Shown: piece after piece, positions 45,166-54,828 of the stretch
How positions within the stretch are numbered: position 1 is the stretch's first letter
Layout: each line of letters opens with the position of its first letter
Source of the DNA: an uncultured Bacteroides sp.
Lineage (GTDB): Bacteria > Bacteroidota > Bacteroidia > Bacteroidales > Bacteroidaceae
Length of the DNA stretch: 64,000 nucleotides
NCBI GenBank assembly: GCA_944322285.1
Contig: CALUOR010000004.1
Coordinates: forward strand, 1-64,000
Direction of reading: 5' to 3'
Made by a program: the position numbers and the translations under genes
The notes under the pieces: model-generated
What the model was told of the DNA's origin: nothing
What the model saw: only the letters and a program-made list of their open reading frames with translations
Database searches by the model: none

Positions 45166-48100
45166 ATGAAACGTTTCCTATGCATCCTTTTCTTTTGCCT
45201 CGCGGCCTGCGGAGCATGGGCGAATGTCTACTTCAGGCATTTGGGCAAGGCCGAAGGGCTTTCGCAGATTTCGGTGCTGTCCATCTGCCAGGACGAGGCG
45301 GGTCGCATGTGGTTTGGCACGCTGGAGGGGCTGAACTGCTACGACGGTAACCGGATAACCGTCTACAAGCCTTCCAATGTACCATACGTGGAAGCCTTCG
45401 GGAACCAGACGCACGACCTGATAAGCGACAAGGCGGGAAGCCTGTTTTTTATTTCGGACGGCGCCTTGCTGCGCTACGACCTTTACACCGAACGTTTTGA
45501 AGACACACGGCTGCGCAATGTAACTGCCCTTTGCAATAAAGACGGATTGATTTACGCGGCCTGCCGCGATACTTTGTTGGGATGGGACAAGGCCGGCAAA
45601 AAGTTCCGGATAAAAGGACGGACACATTCCGGCGCCAGAATTACGTGTTTGTATGCGGATGGCTTCAAAGGCTTATGGGCCGGCACTACATCAGGACTTT
45701 ACTATATTGAGGATCCGGAAACTATGCATCAGCAACAATGCATCATTCCCCGCATGAACATTCATTCTTTGTATTGTGATTCGCAAAGGAGATTGTGGGT
45801 GGCCGCCTATCGCAAGGGAATGTGCCTGGTGGAGAAACGCGCGGACGGGAAACTGAGCGTAAACAGCGATTTCGCACTTTCAAGCAACGATGTCCGTTGT
45901 TTTGTGGAAGACGGAGACGGCAATATTTGGGCGGGTACTTTCAATGGGCTGAACAAGATTGCTCCGGATGGTTCTGTCACTTGTTACTGCCCGACTAACT
46001 TATTGGGCTCGTTGAGCCATTCATCCATTTTCTCGTTATACAAGGATTTGTACGGAGGCATTTGGGTGGGAACCTATTATGGAGGCGTGAATTACTTTCA
46101 CCCCGAAGCGGACGTGTACGCTTATTACCCTGCGGGGAATGGGACGTTGAGTTTTCCCTACGTGGGAAATATGTGCGAAGACAAGCGGGGTGACTTATGG
46201 ATATGCACCGAAGGCGGGGGCCTGAACTGCTGGCGCCGGAAAACGGACACTGTCACGCATCACCTGACGGAACCGGGCGGAACGATATTTCCGAACTTGA
46301 AATGCATCGCTTACGATGGGAAGCGCGACCGGCTGTACATCGGCACGCACAAGCAGGGCTTTCTGCATTACGACATTGCCACCGGACGCATCCGGCATTA
46401 TGGCACCCGCTATGGCACGTCTTTCGCTGAAATGACCTTGCGGGGCGACACGCTTTATCTGTTGTCGGAAAAAGGGCTCTTTATGAAGCCTTGCGGCAAT
46501 GAAGAAGAACCACGTAAAATAATTGTTGAGGGTGGCGGAAGTTCTTTCGACGTGACCTTTTTTATAGACAGCGCTGGGCGAATCTGGGTTTCGCGGGCCA
46601 AAGAAGTCGTGCGGATAGATGCGGACGGGAAGCATAGCCGTGTTTATCCGTTAGGGACCAATGGGCTGAGCCGCTTCATGGTCAGCAAGATGGCGGAAAG
46701 CCCGTACGGGGAAATTTTCCTGGGAACGTCTGGCTCCGGCCTCTACCGGTGGAGCGAGGCCGAGGACCGGTTTGTACACTGCCTGCTGCCCGATGCCGAC
46801 TATATCTATCAGATGGCGTTTCATCCTTCCGGCTATCTGCTTCTGCTGGCCGACGGGGGACTGCTGTGCTATCATCCGGAGAGTGGGGATACGAAAATCA
46901 TTGACGCGAACGCGCAACTACATCTGGCCGCGCTGAATGACGGTTGCGGTCTCCTGATATGCCGTGACGGTGAAGTGCTGGTGGGCGGCTCCAACGGGAT
47001 GAGTACATTCCCTTTCACTTCCCTGTTCAAAGAATTGCCCGCTCATCGGCTGTACTTTTCCTCTTTGACCATAAACGGAAGACCGGTATCCGCCACTGCT
47101 TCCGGTGGAATACTGCAGACAGCGCTACCGTTTGTGTCGTCCGTAAGCCTGGCGCACGATGAGAATAACATTACGGTGTCACTGGCATCGGACGGATATG
47201 GCGCAAACCCCAGTCAGAAAATCTACGAATACTGCTTGGATGGTTTTGATAAAGAATGGCATACCGTGAAGACGCACGAACTCGTCTATACCAACCTCGA
47301 CCCAGGAAATTACACCTTGCGCGTAAGGGAAAGGCAAACAGGCCCTCAGGGCGGACGCTACGAAATAGCCTTGCGAATCGGAATCAACGCACCCTGGTGG
47401 GCTACGTGGTGGGCATACACGCTGTACGCTTTGCTGGTGCTGGCCGTTGGCGCTCTATTGGCGCGTAACCGGATGGCGCGGATGCGGCTGCGCGCCTCGC
47501 TGTTACAGGAGAAGCTGGAGAAAGAGAAGAACGAGGAACTGATTCAGGCCAAGCTGCAGTTTTTCGCTAATATTTCCCACGAGTTCCGCACGCCACTGAC
47601 GCTGATTATGACTCAATTGGAAACCCTGTTGCAGACATCGGGAGTGTCCCCGCATATGCGGGCAAAGTTGCGGCAGATTTACAAAAATACTTCTCATTTC
47701 AGGGAACTCATATCCGAACTGTTGGATTTCCGGAAGTTGGAACGGGGCAAATTGACACTGCGGGTCTCCCAAGGGAATCTTGTCTCCTATTTGCGACAGG
47801 TGTGCGAGGATTTTCAGGCGCAGGCCCAATTACAGCGTATTCGTTTGGAATTTCAGACGGAAGCCGATACGTTGTCTTGCTGGTTCGATCACCGTCAGCT
47901 TCGGAAGGTTTTCACCAATTTATTGTCCAATGCGTTGAAATATACACCGGCAGGCGGCAAGGTGGAAATGCTGGTGGCCTGCAAGGGAGAACGGGTTGAA
48001 ATAAAGGTGGCCGACAGCGGAGAAGGCATCCCGCCCGAGTCCATTCCCTATATATTCGACCGCTTCTATCAGGCCGATGTCAAGGCTTCATCGCCCAGCA

Positions 48101-49128
48101 GCGGCATCGGACTGGCCTTGGCGAAAGGCATCGTGGAGCTTCATCACGGAGCAATCGGCGTGCAAAGTGCCTTGGGCTATGGCAGTATCTTTACGGTAAG
48201 TCTGCCAAAGGAAAACCCGTTTTTGCAGGATGAGAATGTTACGTTGGAAAGTAATGTCACACCGCAGCTGCCGGACACTTCTGTGGCCGATGTATGGGCA
48301 GAGGAAGGGGAAGGCGAAACTCTGGAAGAAAGGAACGCCACGGACGATGCCGGGAAAGAGACCCTGTTGTTAGTGGAGGATAATGAGGAATTGTTGCAAG
48401 CGTTGGTGGACCTGCTGTCTCCACTCTATCGGGTCGTTATCGCCATGGACGGGAAGCAGGGCTATGAGAAAGCGATGGACGAACGGCCGGACTTGATTGT
48501 GAGCGATGTCATGATGCCGGTGATGTCCGGTACGGAGATGTGTAAAAAGATAAAAAACAACTTCGACCTGTGTCACATACCCGTGATTCTGCTGACTGCT
48601 TTGACTTCCGATCAAGATAAGCTGGAAGGACTGCAGTGCGGAGCGGACGATTACATTGAGAAGCCTTTCAGCACCCAGTTGCTGACGGGCACTATTGCCA
48701 ACTTGCTGCGTACCCGGCGGCTTCTGCGGAAAAAGTTTGCGGGAGAAATTGCTACGGTGAAAGAAGTGCCGGAAGAGAATGTCGCTCCATTGGCGCTGAA
48801 CCCCATTGACGCAGACTTTCTAGCGCGCATAAGGGCATTGGTGGATGAGCATATCAGTGATTCGGAGTGGAACATTACGGCCCTGACGAACGAACTGAAA
48901 GTCAGCCGTACATCGTTGTACAGCAAATTGCGGGCTTTGGGGAGCATCACGCCCAATGAATACATCTTGCGGATCCGTTTGGAGCGTGCGGCCGATATGC
49001 TGAAGAAGTATCCGGATATGCAAATTTCGGAGGTGTCCGACCGGTGCGGCTTCAGTTCGCAGCGTTATTTCCGCCAGTGCTTCAAAGCCCGCTACAACCG
49101 GACACCTCAGGAATTCAGGCAGGAGTAA
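45166..49128 (+). CDS. Hybrid two-component system regulator HTCS2
   Basis: 1320 aa. Signal peptide MKRFLCILFFCLAACGAWA, periplasmic double propeller of Reg_prop repeats (about 22-650, MWFGTLEGLNCYDG, IWAGTFNGLNKI, IWVGTYYGGVNYF), Y_Y_Y domain (PGNYTLRVRER, about 700), membrane span (about 745-765), HisKA with SHEFRTPL (about 801), HATPase DSGEGIP (about 950), receiver with phospho-Asp in IVSDVMMP (about 1111) and AraC-type HTH (about 1232-1320). It starts 21 bases after lptB and has no clear promoter of its own, so low constitutive read-through from lptB is possible. It is the likely activator of PUL2. Its end is 6 bases from the convergent lyase-phosphoesterase gene. Confidence 0.96.
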   Translation: MKRFLCILFFCLAACGAWANVYFRHLGKAEGLSQISVLSICQDEAGRMWFGTLEGLNCYDGNRITVYKPSNVPYVEAFGNQTHDLISDKAGSLFFISDGALLRYDLYTERFEDTRLRNVTALCNKDGLIYAACRDTLLGWDKAGKKFRIKGRTHSGARITCLYADGFKGLWAGTTSGLYYIEDPETMHQQQCIIPRMNIHSLYCDSQRRLWVAAYRKGMCLVEKRADGKLSVNSDFALSSNDVRCFVEDGDGNIWAGTFNGLNKIAPDGSVTCYCPTNLLGSLSHSSIFSLYKDLYGGIWVGTYYGGVNYFHPEADVYAYYPAGNGTLSFPYVGNMCEDKRGDLWICTEGGGLNCWRRKTDTVTHHLTEPGGTIFPNLKCIAYDGKRDRLYIGTHKQGFLHYDIATGRIRHYGTRYGTSFAEMTLRGDTLYLLSEKGLFMKPCGNEEEPRKIIVEGGGSSFDVTFFIDSAGRIWVSRAKEVVRIDADGKHSRVYPLGTNGLSRFMVSKMAESPYGEIFLGTSGSGLYRWSEAEDRFVHCLLPDADYIYQMAFHPSGYLLLLADGGLLCYHPESGDTKIIDANAQLHLAALNDGCGLLICRDGEVLVGGSNGMSTFPFTSLFKELPAHRLYFSSLTINGRPVSATASGGILQTALPFVSSVSLAHDENNITVSLASDGYGANPSQKIYEYCLDGFDKEWHTVKTHELVYTNLDPGNYTLRVRERQTGPQGGRYEIALRIGINAPWWATWWAYTLYALLVLAVGALLARNRMARMRLRASLLQEKLEKEKNEELIQAKLQFFANISHEFRTPLTLIMTQLETLLQTSGVSPHMRAKLRQIYKNTSHFRELISELLDFRKLERGKLTLRVSQGNLVSYLRQVCEDFQAQAQLQRIRLEFQTEADTLSCWFDHRQLRKVFTNLLSNALKYTPAGGKVEMLVACKGERVEIKVADSGEGIPPESIPYIFDRFYQADVKASSPSSGIGLALAKGIVELHHGAIGVQSALGYGSIFTVSLPKENPFLQDENVTLESNVTPQLPDTSVADVWAEEGEGETLEERNATDDAGKETLLLVEDNEELLQALVDLLSPLYRVVIAMDGKQGYEKAMDERPDLIVSDVMMPVMSGTEMCKKIKNNFDLCHIPVILLTALTSDQDKLEGLQCGADDYIEKPFSTQLLTGTIANLLRTRRLLRKKFAGEIATVKEVPEENVAPLALNPIDADFLARIRALVDEHISDSEWNITALTNELKVSRTSLYSKLRALGSITPNEYILRIRLERAADMLKKYPDMQISEVSDRCGFSSQRYFRQCFKARYNRTPQEFRQE

Positions 49129-49134
49129 ATCTAC

Positions 49135-52047
49135 TCAAAGTTCTTTATTCAGCAACTCTTTTCCGTCTTTGTCTATCACACGGACACGGATTTCTCCGTC
49201 TTTCAAGTCAATGCGTGTGGCGCTGCCATATCCCTGCTCCAGAACGGGGAAGCGGTTTCCGGCTTCGGCCGGTTCGTGATAATAGAACCGATGCGTGTGC
49301 CCTGATACTACCAAGTCGATGCCGGCCCGATTCAGGATGGGGAGGAACTTCTCGCAGGCATCCTGCCAGCCGTACCAGGCGTTCTCCTCCTGCCATTTCT
49401 TGTCCATCACAGGTGGAAAGTGGGAAATCACGATCCGGTAGCGCGATTTCTTGAACGCCTTGCTCTTTACCAATTCTTCCAGCCACCGGGCTTGTTCTGT
49501 GCGATAACCGTCAAAGTCATTCAGTCCCGCATAGACGGGATGCGTATCGGCTTTGTCCTCTCCGCTGTCCAGCATAACAACCATTACATCGCCCAGCAGA
49601 TAGCTGCCGTATATCTTGCCGTTCCGCTTGGGAAAGTAAGTGGGGAACACGCGGGCCAGGTCGCCGCGCGTCTCATGGTTACCGCGTACCATCTCGAAGG
49701 GGATGGAAGAGGCGAACATCTCCACGCTGGCGTCAATGAAAGAAGTGAACGGATGCTCGCCCCCATGCTCCATGTAGTTCATCATGTCGCCGGCATAGAA
49801 AAAAGCTGTACATGTGCGGTAGTCGCACAATTCCAGCAGTTTTTTCAGCCGTTCGGGGTTGGAGTGCATGTCGCTCGTAACGAAGATGGATCCGCCTTTC
49901 TGCTCCGGATCCACCGTGCGGAAGGTGTGCCACGGTGAAGTGACGCTGTCCCCGAAGGTCACCTTATAAGGTTTGAAACGCTTCATCTCCTTGGCGCGTA
50001 TGCGGTAACGATATGCAGTACCCGGTTTCAGGCCTTCAGCGCGTATGCCGAAGAAGGTCGTATTCGCCTCGCGTAGTCCGTGCCGGTTGGCTGTATGCTT
50101 CGTAACGACACCGCTGCCCGCTTCTTCCAGTTCGATGGACGCGAAGGAAGGTGTCGAAGTGGAGAAAGCGAATGTCGCCCCGTCCGTGGTCACCTCCTGT
50201 AAGTACGGCCCGTGGTCGATGGCGAAGAATGGGCGGCTGCTCATGCGCACTTTCAGAGTCACTTGGGGCTTTGCGGCCAGACATTCGGCCTCCAATACCG
50301 TGACGCCCTCTATGGGATATTCCTGCGGGGATGTGTTTTTCGCCTCGTGTGTGCGGAACACGGCTCCGGCGGGCGAGACGATTTCCAGATAGAAAGACTT
50401 GCCATTACGGGTCAGACGCGCTTTGTTGCCTTTCGTCTCTACACGAGCTTTGGTCACGGCATTCCAGGTCACGGTGTGCCCGCCTTCCGCCAGTTCCACC
50501 TCGTCCGTTACTTCCACGCTCCGATCGTCCGTCAGGGTAAACGTGCGGAATACGCTCCGGGTTAATCCTTTATATAAAGAGGTCATGTCCAAACGGGCGT
50601 AAGGTTGTGAGGCGTCGGCCTGTTCTTCGCAGACAAAGGCATGTCCCACCGCGTATTGCAACTGACCGTCAATGTGGAGCGTGTTGTGCGAGAAGTTGTT
50701 GTTGCGGAAGTATGTCCAACGTCGGCCTCCCGGCTTACCGTCCCAGAATCCCGGCAGACTGTAATCATCGGCCCCTAAATCATCCAGCCAGCATATGCTG
50801 TCGCTCTCTATGATGAACGTCCCTCCGTCCAGTTGCTGATGGGCCTGCATCGGTTCTCCGCCCTTTGCCAGCAGACTGATCGCCCCGGGCACGTTCCGGT
50901 CCCCATTGAGGGCGATGATGTCGTTGATGCTGTTGTGGAACACCTCCAGACGGGGCCGGAGTGTGCTTCCACCTGCTATGGCTGTGTCGTACCACGGCAA
51001 TGACAAGAAGAACAGCTGGTGCCAGTCGCCCCGTCCCCGCACCGTTTGCCGCACCTCGTTCCGGTACCATTCCGCCACTTCCGGTTGCTCGTACAGGCGG
51101 CTGAAGAGAAAGAAAGCGGGCGATATTTCATTTCCTTCTCCGGAGTTCCCGTAATTAAACACCCGTCCGGAAGGTAATACCGTGCGCATACGGAACTCTG
51201 CCGTGCGCGCCAGTCCTGGCAAGCGGCCGATGCCATAGCGGTCTCCCCCGTTGTCATTCATCGCCTTTAGGTAGAGAGCCAAATAGCTGCTTGTGTAGCC
51301 CCAGTAGGCGGGACTTTCGTAGCACACGCCGTCCGGTGCGAAGTGCTTCAGGCAGTTGGGCATGTAGCGGGCCGCGTTGCGCAGAATGCTGTCCGCCGCC
51401 TGCGGGTAGTCCTCCGCCACGGCCAGTGCGCCCATCACCATGCCGGCGTTACACACCACGTTCCAATTCGTTTCCCGTTTGGCCCAACTGCCCGGACTTC
51501 CGGTGTGGTATTCCTTCAGTACCCTGCCGAGGGCGTTTTTGTAAAGCGTCTCCTTCACCAACTTGCGGGTAGCGGCGGGCAGCACATCGTACAGCCAGTC
51601 GTAGGCGATAGCCACGGCGGTAGTCATTTCGGCCGTGTCCAGGTAATGCTTCGGGTCCCAGTCCGGATAACGGCACACCCATTGCAATGCCTCGTTGGCG
51701 GCATTCAAGTACTTCTTTTCCCCGTAGAGGCGGTACGCCAGGGCGAAGCTGCCCAGACGGTCCACGTAGGCACGCGCTGTGTACAGCATGTTGCCGTATT
51801 TGTCCATCTCGTAAGGGAGCTGGGGCAATGCGGCCATGGAGTCCGTCCGTTCCTTCAGGTATCGGGCCAATTCAGCCGCTTGCGTATTTTCCGCCATCAG
51901 CTGACGGGTACGGGCTTCATCCTCGACAGTCATCAGCAGCCGAGGATGCGGACGCAGTTCCGTGTTTTGCGCCGCCGGCGGAAGCGCATAAGCCAGCAAA
52001 GCGAACAGTACACCCGACAATCTGTTTCTCAAAATTCTTTTTTTCAT
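49135..52047 (-). CDS. Heparinase II/III-like lyase fused to a metallophosphoesterase
   Basis: 970 aa with signal peptide (LLAYALPPAAQ). Residues about 30-400 are an alpha-helical toroid (PHPRLLMT, ETNWNVVCNAGMVMGAL, ESPAYWGYTSSYLALY), and about 400-620 a beta-sandwich beginning MQAHQQLDGGTFII and SHNTLHIDGQLQ, the layout of heparinase II/III-type lyases (Asn, Tyr and His candidates). After about 640 comes a purple-acid-phosphatase-like Fn3 domain and a complete metallophosphoesterase: VTSDMHSN (about 724), YAGDMMNY, VRGNHETRG, ISHFPP and VSGHTHRFYYH (about 919). All five metal-site motifs are present. The substrate of neither half is known. It lies downstream of GH110 in the same direction. 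Confidence 0.85.
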   Translation of the reverse strand: MKKRILRNRLSGVLFALLAYALPPAAQNTELRPHPRLLMTVEDEARTRQLMAENTQAAELARYLKERTDSMAALPQLPYEMDKYGNMLYTARAYVDRLGSFALAYRLYGEKKYLNAANEALQWVCRYPDWDPKHYLDTAEMTTAVAIAYDWLYDVLPAATRKLVKETLYKNALGRVLKEYHTGSPGSWAKRETNWNVVCNAGMVMGALAVAEDYPQAADSILRNAARYMPNCLKHFAPDGVCYESPAYWGYTSSYLALYLKAMNDNGGDRYGIGRLPGLARTAEFRMRTVLPSGRVFNYGNSGEGNEISPAFFLFSRLYEQPEVAEWYRNEVRQTVRGRGDWHQLFFLSLPWYDTAIAGGSTLRPRLEVFHNSINDIIALNGDRNVPGAISLLAKGGEPMQAHQQLDGGTFIIESDSICWLDDLGADDYSLPGFWDGKPGGRRWTYFRNNNFSHNTLHIDGQLQYAVGHAFVCEEQADASQPYARLDMTSLYKGLTRSVFRTFTLTDDRSVEVTDEVELAEGGHTVTWNAVTKARVETKGNKARLTRNGKSFYLEIVSPAGAVFRTHEAKNTSPQEYPIEGVTVLEAECLAAKPQVTLKVRMSSRPFFAIDHGPYLQEVTTDGATFAFSTSTPSFASIELEEAGSGVVTKHTANRHGLREANTTFFGIRAEGLKPGTAYRYRIRAKEMKRFKPYKVTFGDSVTSPWHTFRTVDPEQKGGSIFVTSDMHSNPERLKKLLELCDYRTCTAFFYAGDMMNYMEHGGEHPFTSFIDASVEMFASSIPFEMVRGNHETRGDLARVFPTYFPKRNGKIYGSYLLGDVMVVMLDSGEDKADTHPVYAGLNDFDGYRTEQARWLEELVKSKAFKKSRYRIVISHFPPVMDKKWQEENAWYGWQDACEKFLPILNRAGIDLVVSGHTHRFYYHEPAEAGNRFPVLEQGYGSATRIDLKDGEIRVRVIDKDGKELLNKEL

Positions 52048-52130
52048 GGTTTCTATTCTTTTAATAAGTAAGTGTATAAATTTAGATGATGATTTAGCGG
52101 GCTGTTTTTAGGTACGGATTGCACGGATTG

Positions 52131-52190
52131 GTCACGGATTTCTTTTGTCATCCGTAGGCGAAACCACTTTTAATCTGTGAAATCCGTGAC
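52131..52190. repeat. ATCCGTG dyad between GH110 and the lyase gene
   Basis: Three ACGGATT direct words (52114-52120, 52123-52129, 52134-52140) and a 12-bp inverted repeat GTCACGGATTTC (52131-52142) / GAAATCCGTGAC (52179-52190) with a 36-base spacer. Word content resembles 23898-23988. It lies in the 271-base gap between two same-strand genes and may weaken read-through. Confidence 0.5.
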
Positions 52191-52318
52191 TATACATTAA
52201 TATAATAATCAAAAGATGTTTTGAGCGAAGCTAAATTCGTGCCTAAAACTAAATTCCCCTTTACCCATTCATTTTCTCCAAAGTATTCTAAGCGACTATA
52301 GTACATCTCGTCATTGCG

Positions 52319-54097
52319 TCATTCAATTCTCGCGTTCGTCACCTTCTCCAGCAGGAAACGGCTTCCACTCGGGTGAAAGGGCGGATACTCCATATTCGTC
52401 CGTATCTCGTTGCGGCGGAACACCAGACCGTCCACTGATTTGGCGTACAGTAGCGGAAGGTCGAATGTGTCGAACACGTTGTCTTCAATGACAATCCCGC
52501 CCTCCTTTCCGCCATGGAAATAGGCCTGTTGCTTGTCCAACTCAGGAATTTCCGGATAAATGGAGATTACTGCGTTCGTAAATTGGTATAGGCTGGTGAG
52601 TGCGTTAACGAAGCGATTGCCGCGTATCTGCACATCCCTGCACGCCCCGGACTCATACCACCCGTTACAGTCGCCGCACAGCAGAATGGCCGTGCCGGAA
52701 GTGTGGTCGAATAGGTTATTCTCCACGAGTACCTGCTTCGGCGTACTGAACAAAGCTCCCCGTGCTCGGTTATTGCGGACGGTATTCCCCGCAAAGACTA
52801 CTTGAGGCGTCCGGGTCAGATTCTCCATGCCAAAGCCTTCCTCCTCATGGACAAGCGGATCCACCGTTTGCTCAAAGACGATGCGGAATTCCCGTGCCCC
52901 CTCCGTCCGGCCGGTGTCATAGGGCTGTATGGAGACGATGCGGTTGGTCTCTCCCACGGTCTCCATGGTGCTTGCCTTTACGAACTGCACTTCGTCGCCA
53001 GGTGTCCCCCAGCGGAATCCCCAAGATTGTTCGTGCATATAACGCCCTATCAGGGTACGGTCATCTATCCGTCTGACCACCTTCAGGTACGTTCCGTGTA
53101 CGTTGATGGCATCGTCCATCATGCCCTCATACAACCCGTTCCGTGAGACAATGGTTCCTTTGCAGCCGGAGAAGTGGGTCGCGTCCGCCTGCGTAGTGAA
53201 GTAGCGCGGGTCCTCCTCCCCTTTGAGGCAGACATTGAAGCTGTCCAGAGTGACGTTCTCGCACAACTGCGCCAGCAGTCCCATGCCTTCCGCATAGTGC
53301 ACCCGTATGTTTTCCAGGCGTGTATTCACGTTCTCTGAAAGGAAGATACCCGGCGTGGGGCGTCCCGTGCCGCGCATTACGAACGCCATGCCAGGCTTCA
53401 GCTTCGCGTCCTTCCACGCCGGAGCGTGCACCAGCCCGTCTTTGGTACGGTAAGCCCCTTTCGTGGGGCATCCCCGGTCTCCCGTATTGTAAGCGATACG
53501 TTTTGTCTCCTTTTCGAAGGCAATGCCCCAGCCGTGACGGACAGTCCAGCCTTCGCCCAGCGCTTCGAATACGCTGTCTTTGCTGATGCGCCACTGCACC
53601 CACGGCGCAGGACGGAAGGTGACACCCCGTTGCGGGTCGTTCTCCACAATTTCCACCTGCGCAATGTGCGGGTTGACAAAGTCGATGCTGAAATTTTTCA
53701 GCGTGCAGTTTTCCGAGTGGAGCAATGAAAAAGGAAGCATGCGACCGTGGAAAATGAATTGGGCACCCCCGCCATCCAATTCCATCCGGTTGATGTTCTC
53801 CAAGGCGATACCTACTTTCTTGGGATTGGTCTGGTCATGGTTGGAGATATAATATTCACGAACGGCCGCGCCCTGTTCATGGAAATGGTATGTCCCCTTC
53901 TGAAAGCGGATCACGATGCTATCCCCGCTTTGATACTCGGACCGGATGGCTTCCCACATTTTTCCCCATGCTTTCGAAACGTTTTTCGTGCAGCCGGGAC
54001 GCAGACCATAATTTGAGGCGTGATACACCTTGGGCTCTTGAGCGCAAATGCTGTATGCTCCCAAGAACAAAGCTGATAGAATTAATTTTATTTTCAT
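52319..54097 (-). CDS. GH110 alpha-1,3-galactosidase
   Basis: 592 aa, close to the usual GH110 length of about 600. Signal peptide MKIKLILSALFLGAYSICAQ. Parallel beta-helix with GH110 hallmarks: ADATHFSGCKGTIVSRNG, GMMDDAINVHGTYLKVV (about residue 327, Asp pair), WGFRWGTPGDEVQFV and ARGALFSTPKQVLVENNLF. GH110 removes terminal alpha-1,3-linked galactose (blood-group B or linear alpha-Gal) by inversion. It should be secreted to the periplasm or surface. A consensus -7 element and the PUL2 motif lie upstream. The lyase-phosphoesterase gene follows after 271 bases. Confidence 0.85.
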   Translation of the reverse strand: MKIKLILSALFLGAYSICAQEPKVYHASNYGLRPGCTKNVSKAWGKMWEAIRSEYQSGDSIVIRFQKGTYHFHEQGAAVREYYISNHDQTNPKKVGIALENINRMELDGGGAQFIFHGRMLPFSLLHSENCTLKNFSIDFVNPHIAQVEIVENDPQRGVTFRPAPWVQWRISKDSVFEALGEGWTVRHGWGIAFEKETKRIAYNTGDRGCPTKGAYRTKDGLVHAPAWKDAKLKPGMAFVMRGTGRPTPGIFLSENVNTRLENIRVHYAEGMGLLAQLCENVTLDSFNVCLKGEEDPRYFTTQADATHFSGCKGTIVSRNGLYEGMMDDAINVHGTYLKVVRRIDDRTLIGRYMHEQSWGFRWGTPGDEVQFVKASTMETVGETNRIVSIQPYDTGRTEGAREFRIVFEQTVDPLVHEEEGFGMENLTRTPQVVFAGNTVRNNRARGALFSTPKQVLVENNLFDHTSGTAILLCGDCNGWYESGACRDVQIRGNRFVNALTSLYQFTNAVISIYPEIPELDKQQAYFHGGKEGGIVIEDNVFDTFDLPLLYAKSVDGLVFRRNEIRTNMEYPPFHPSGSRFLLEKVTNARIE

Positions 54098-54152
54098 GCG
54101 ATATACTTTTATCTATAAAATTCTTTTCATAACTGTGCGAAGATACGTGTCG

Positions 54153-54160
54153 CAAAGGTA
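54153..54160 (-). promoter_or_regulatory. -7 element of GH110
   Basis: TACCTTTG on the minus strand, matching TAnnTTTG, about 56 bases before the ATG at 54097. No -33 TTTG at the proper distance, in keeping with an activator-dependent promoter. The PUL2 motif starts exactly 40 bases upstream. Confidence 0.6.
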
Positions 54161-54199
54161 GATTCTTTTTTTGTATAATGGGGGAGATATTTTCCAAAT

Positions 54200-54235
54200 G
54201 AGGGTATGCAAGCGTACAACTTATACTTTTTAACA
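54200..54235. promoter_or_regulatory. PUL2 motif, copy A (candidate HTCS2 site)
   Basis: 36 bases beginning GAGGGTATGCAAGCG and ending CTTTTTAACA. 26 of 36 positions match copy B (58443-58478), with no gap; both lie 40 bases upstream of a -7 (or near -7) element of a minus-strand gene. Confidence 0.6.
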
Positions 54236-54602
54236 TTGTTACCGGAAAGCCAAATCTCTTTACATGTTATCCATTGACAATCCTTTGCAGTCTATTTCAT
54301 TCATTTAATGTACATTCTCATTCCGTGCAAGTATAAATTTCTCATATTAAACGTGCCTTTTCGGATTGGACAATTTGTCACTTCTGACATTTTGTGCTTC
54401 CTAATCGCTAAGAATCGCTTGTTTGGGAGCAATGTAGGGACTGAGCGAAAAGAATGGATTTTGAAGAAACTTATTCGTTTATTATCAGTGATATATGCAA
54501 TTTATTATCAGAATATTTACAAATTTTGGAAGTGGATTTTTCTTGACTTAAAAGGCTTCTTAACTAAAATTTCACAGTTATTAGCGAAAATGACTTCCTT
54601 CT

Positions 54603-54718
54603 CTTCAGAAACACTGCGCTCTTTGCGTTCAGTCGGCGAACTTTTTCGTTTAAGATAGCGCAGTGTTAAGGCATTAACACTTAACTAGTTGAGTGCAAGT
54701 AGCGCAGTGTTTCTGAAG
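54603..54718. repeat. Compound palindromic intergenic element, copy 2
   Basis: Outer arms CTTCAGAAACACTGCGCT (54603-54620) and AGCGCAGTGTTTCTGAAG (54701-54718), 18 bp perfect. A third AGCGCAGTGTT word starts at 54657 and leads into an inner hairpin GTGTTAA / TTAACAC (54663-54669 / 54674-54680). It shares the AGCGCAGTGTT words and the ACACTTAA-sTA-TTGAG segment with the element at 16210-16319. Confidence 0.8.
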
Positions 54719-54828
54719 GATGCATTTTTATGCATTTCTTTTTCATTGGTTTTGAAAAAGTGGAGAGTTAGCAAAAAACGGAAAAATCTATCTTTTTGAT
54801 AGCAGAAACTCGTAATGGGTGACTTATC

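Larger units (their letters stand above)
54098..54828. other. Gene-free region between GH110 and the lipocalin-like gene
   Basis: 731 bases. It holds the GH110 promoter (54153-54160, minus), PUL2 motif copy A (54200-54235) and a large palindromic element (54603-54718). A 116-codon frame at 54308-54658 runs partly into the palindrome and has no family features, so I do not call it. Confidence 0.65.

Noticed and set aside
54308..54658. 116-codon open frame between GH110 and the lipocalin-like gene
   Set aside because: It has no family features, no ribosome-binding site, and its C-terminus lies in the palindromic element at 54603-54718.
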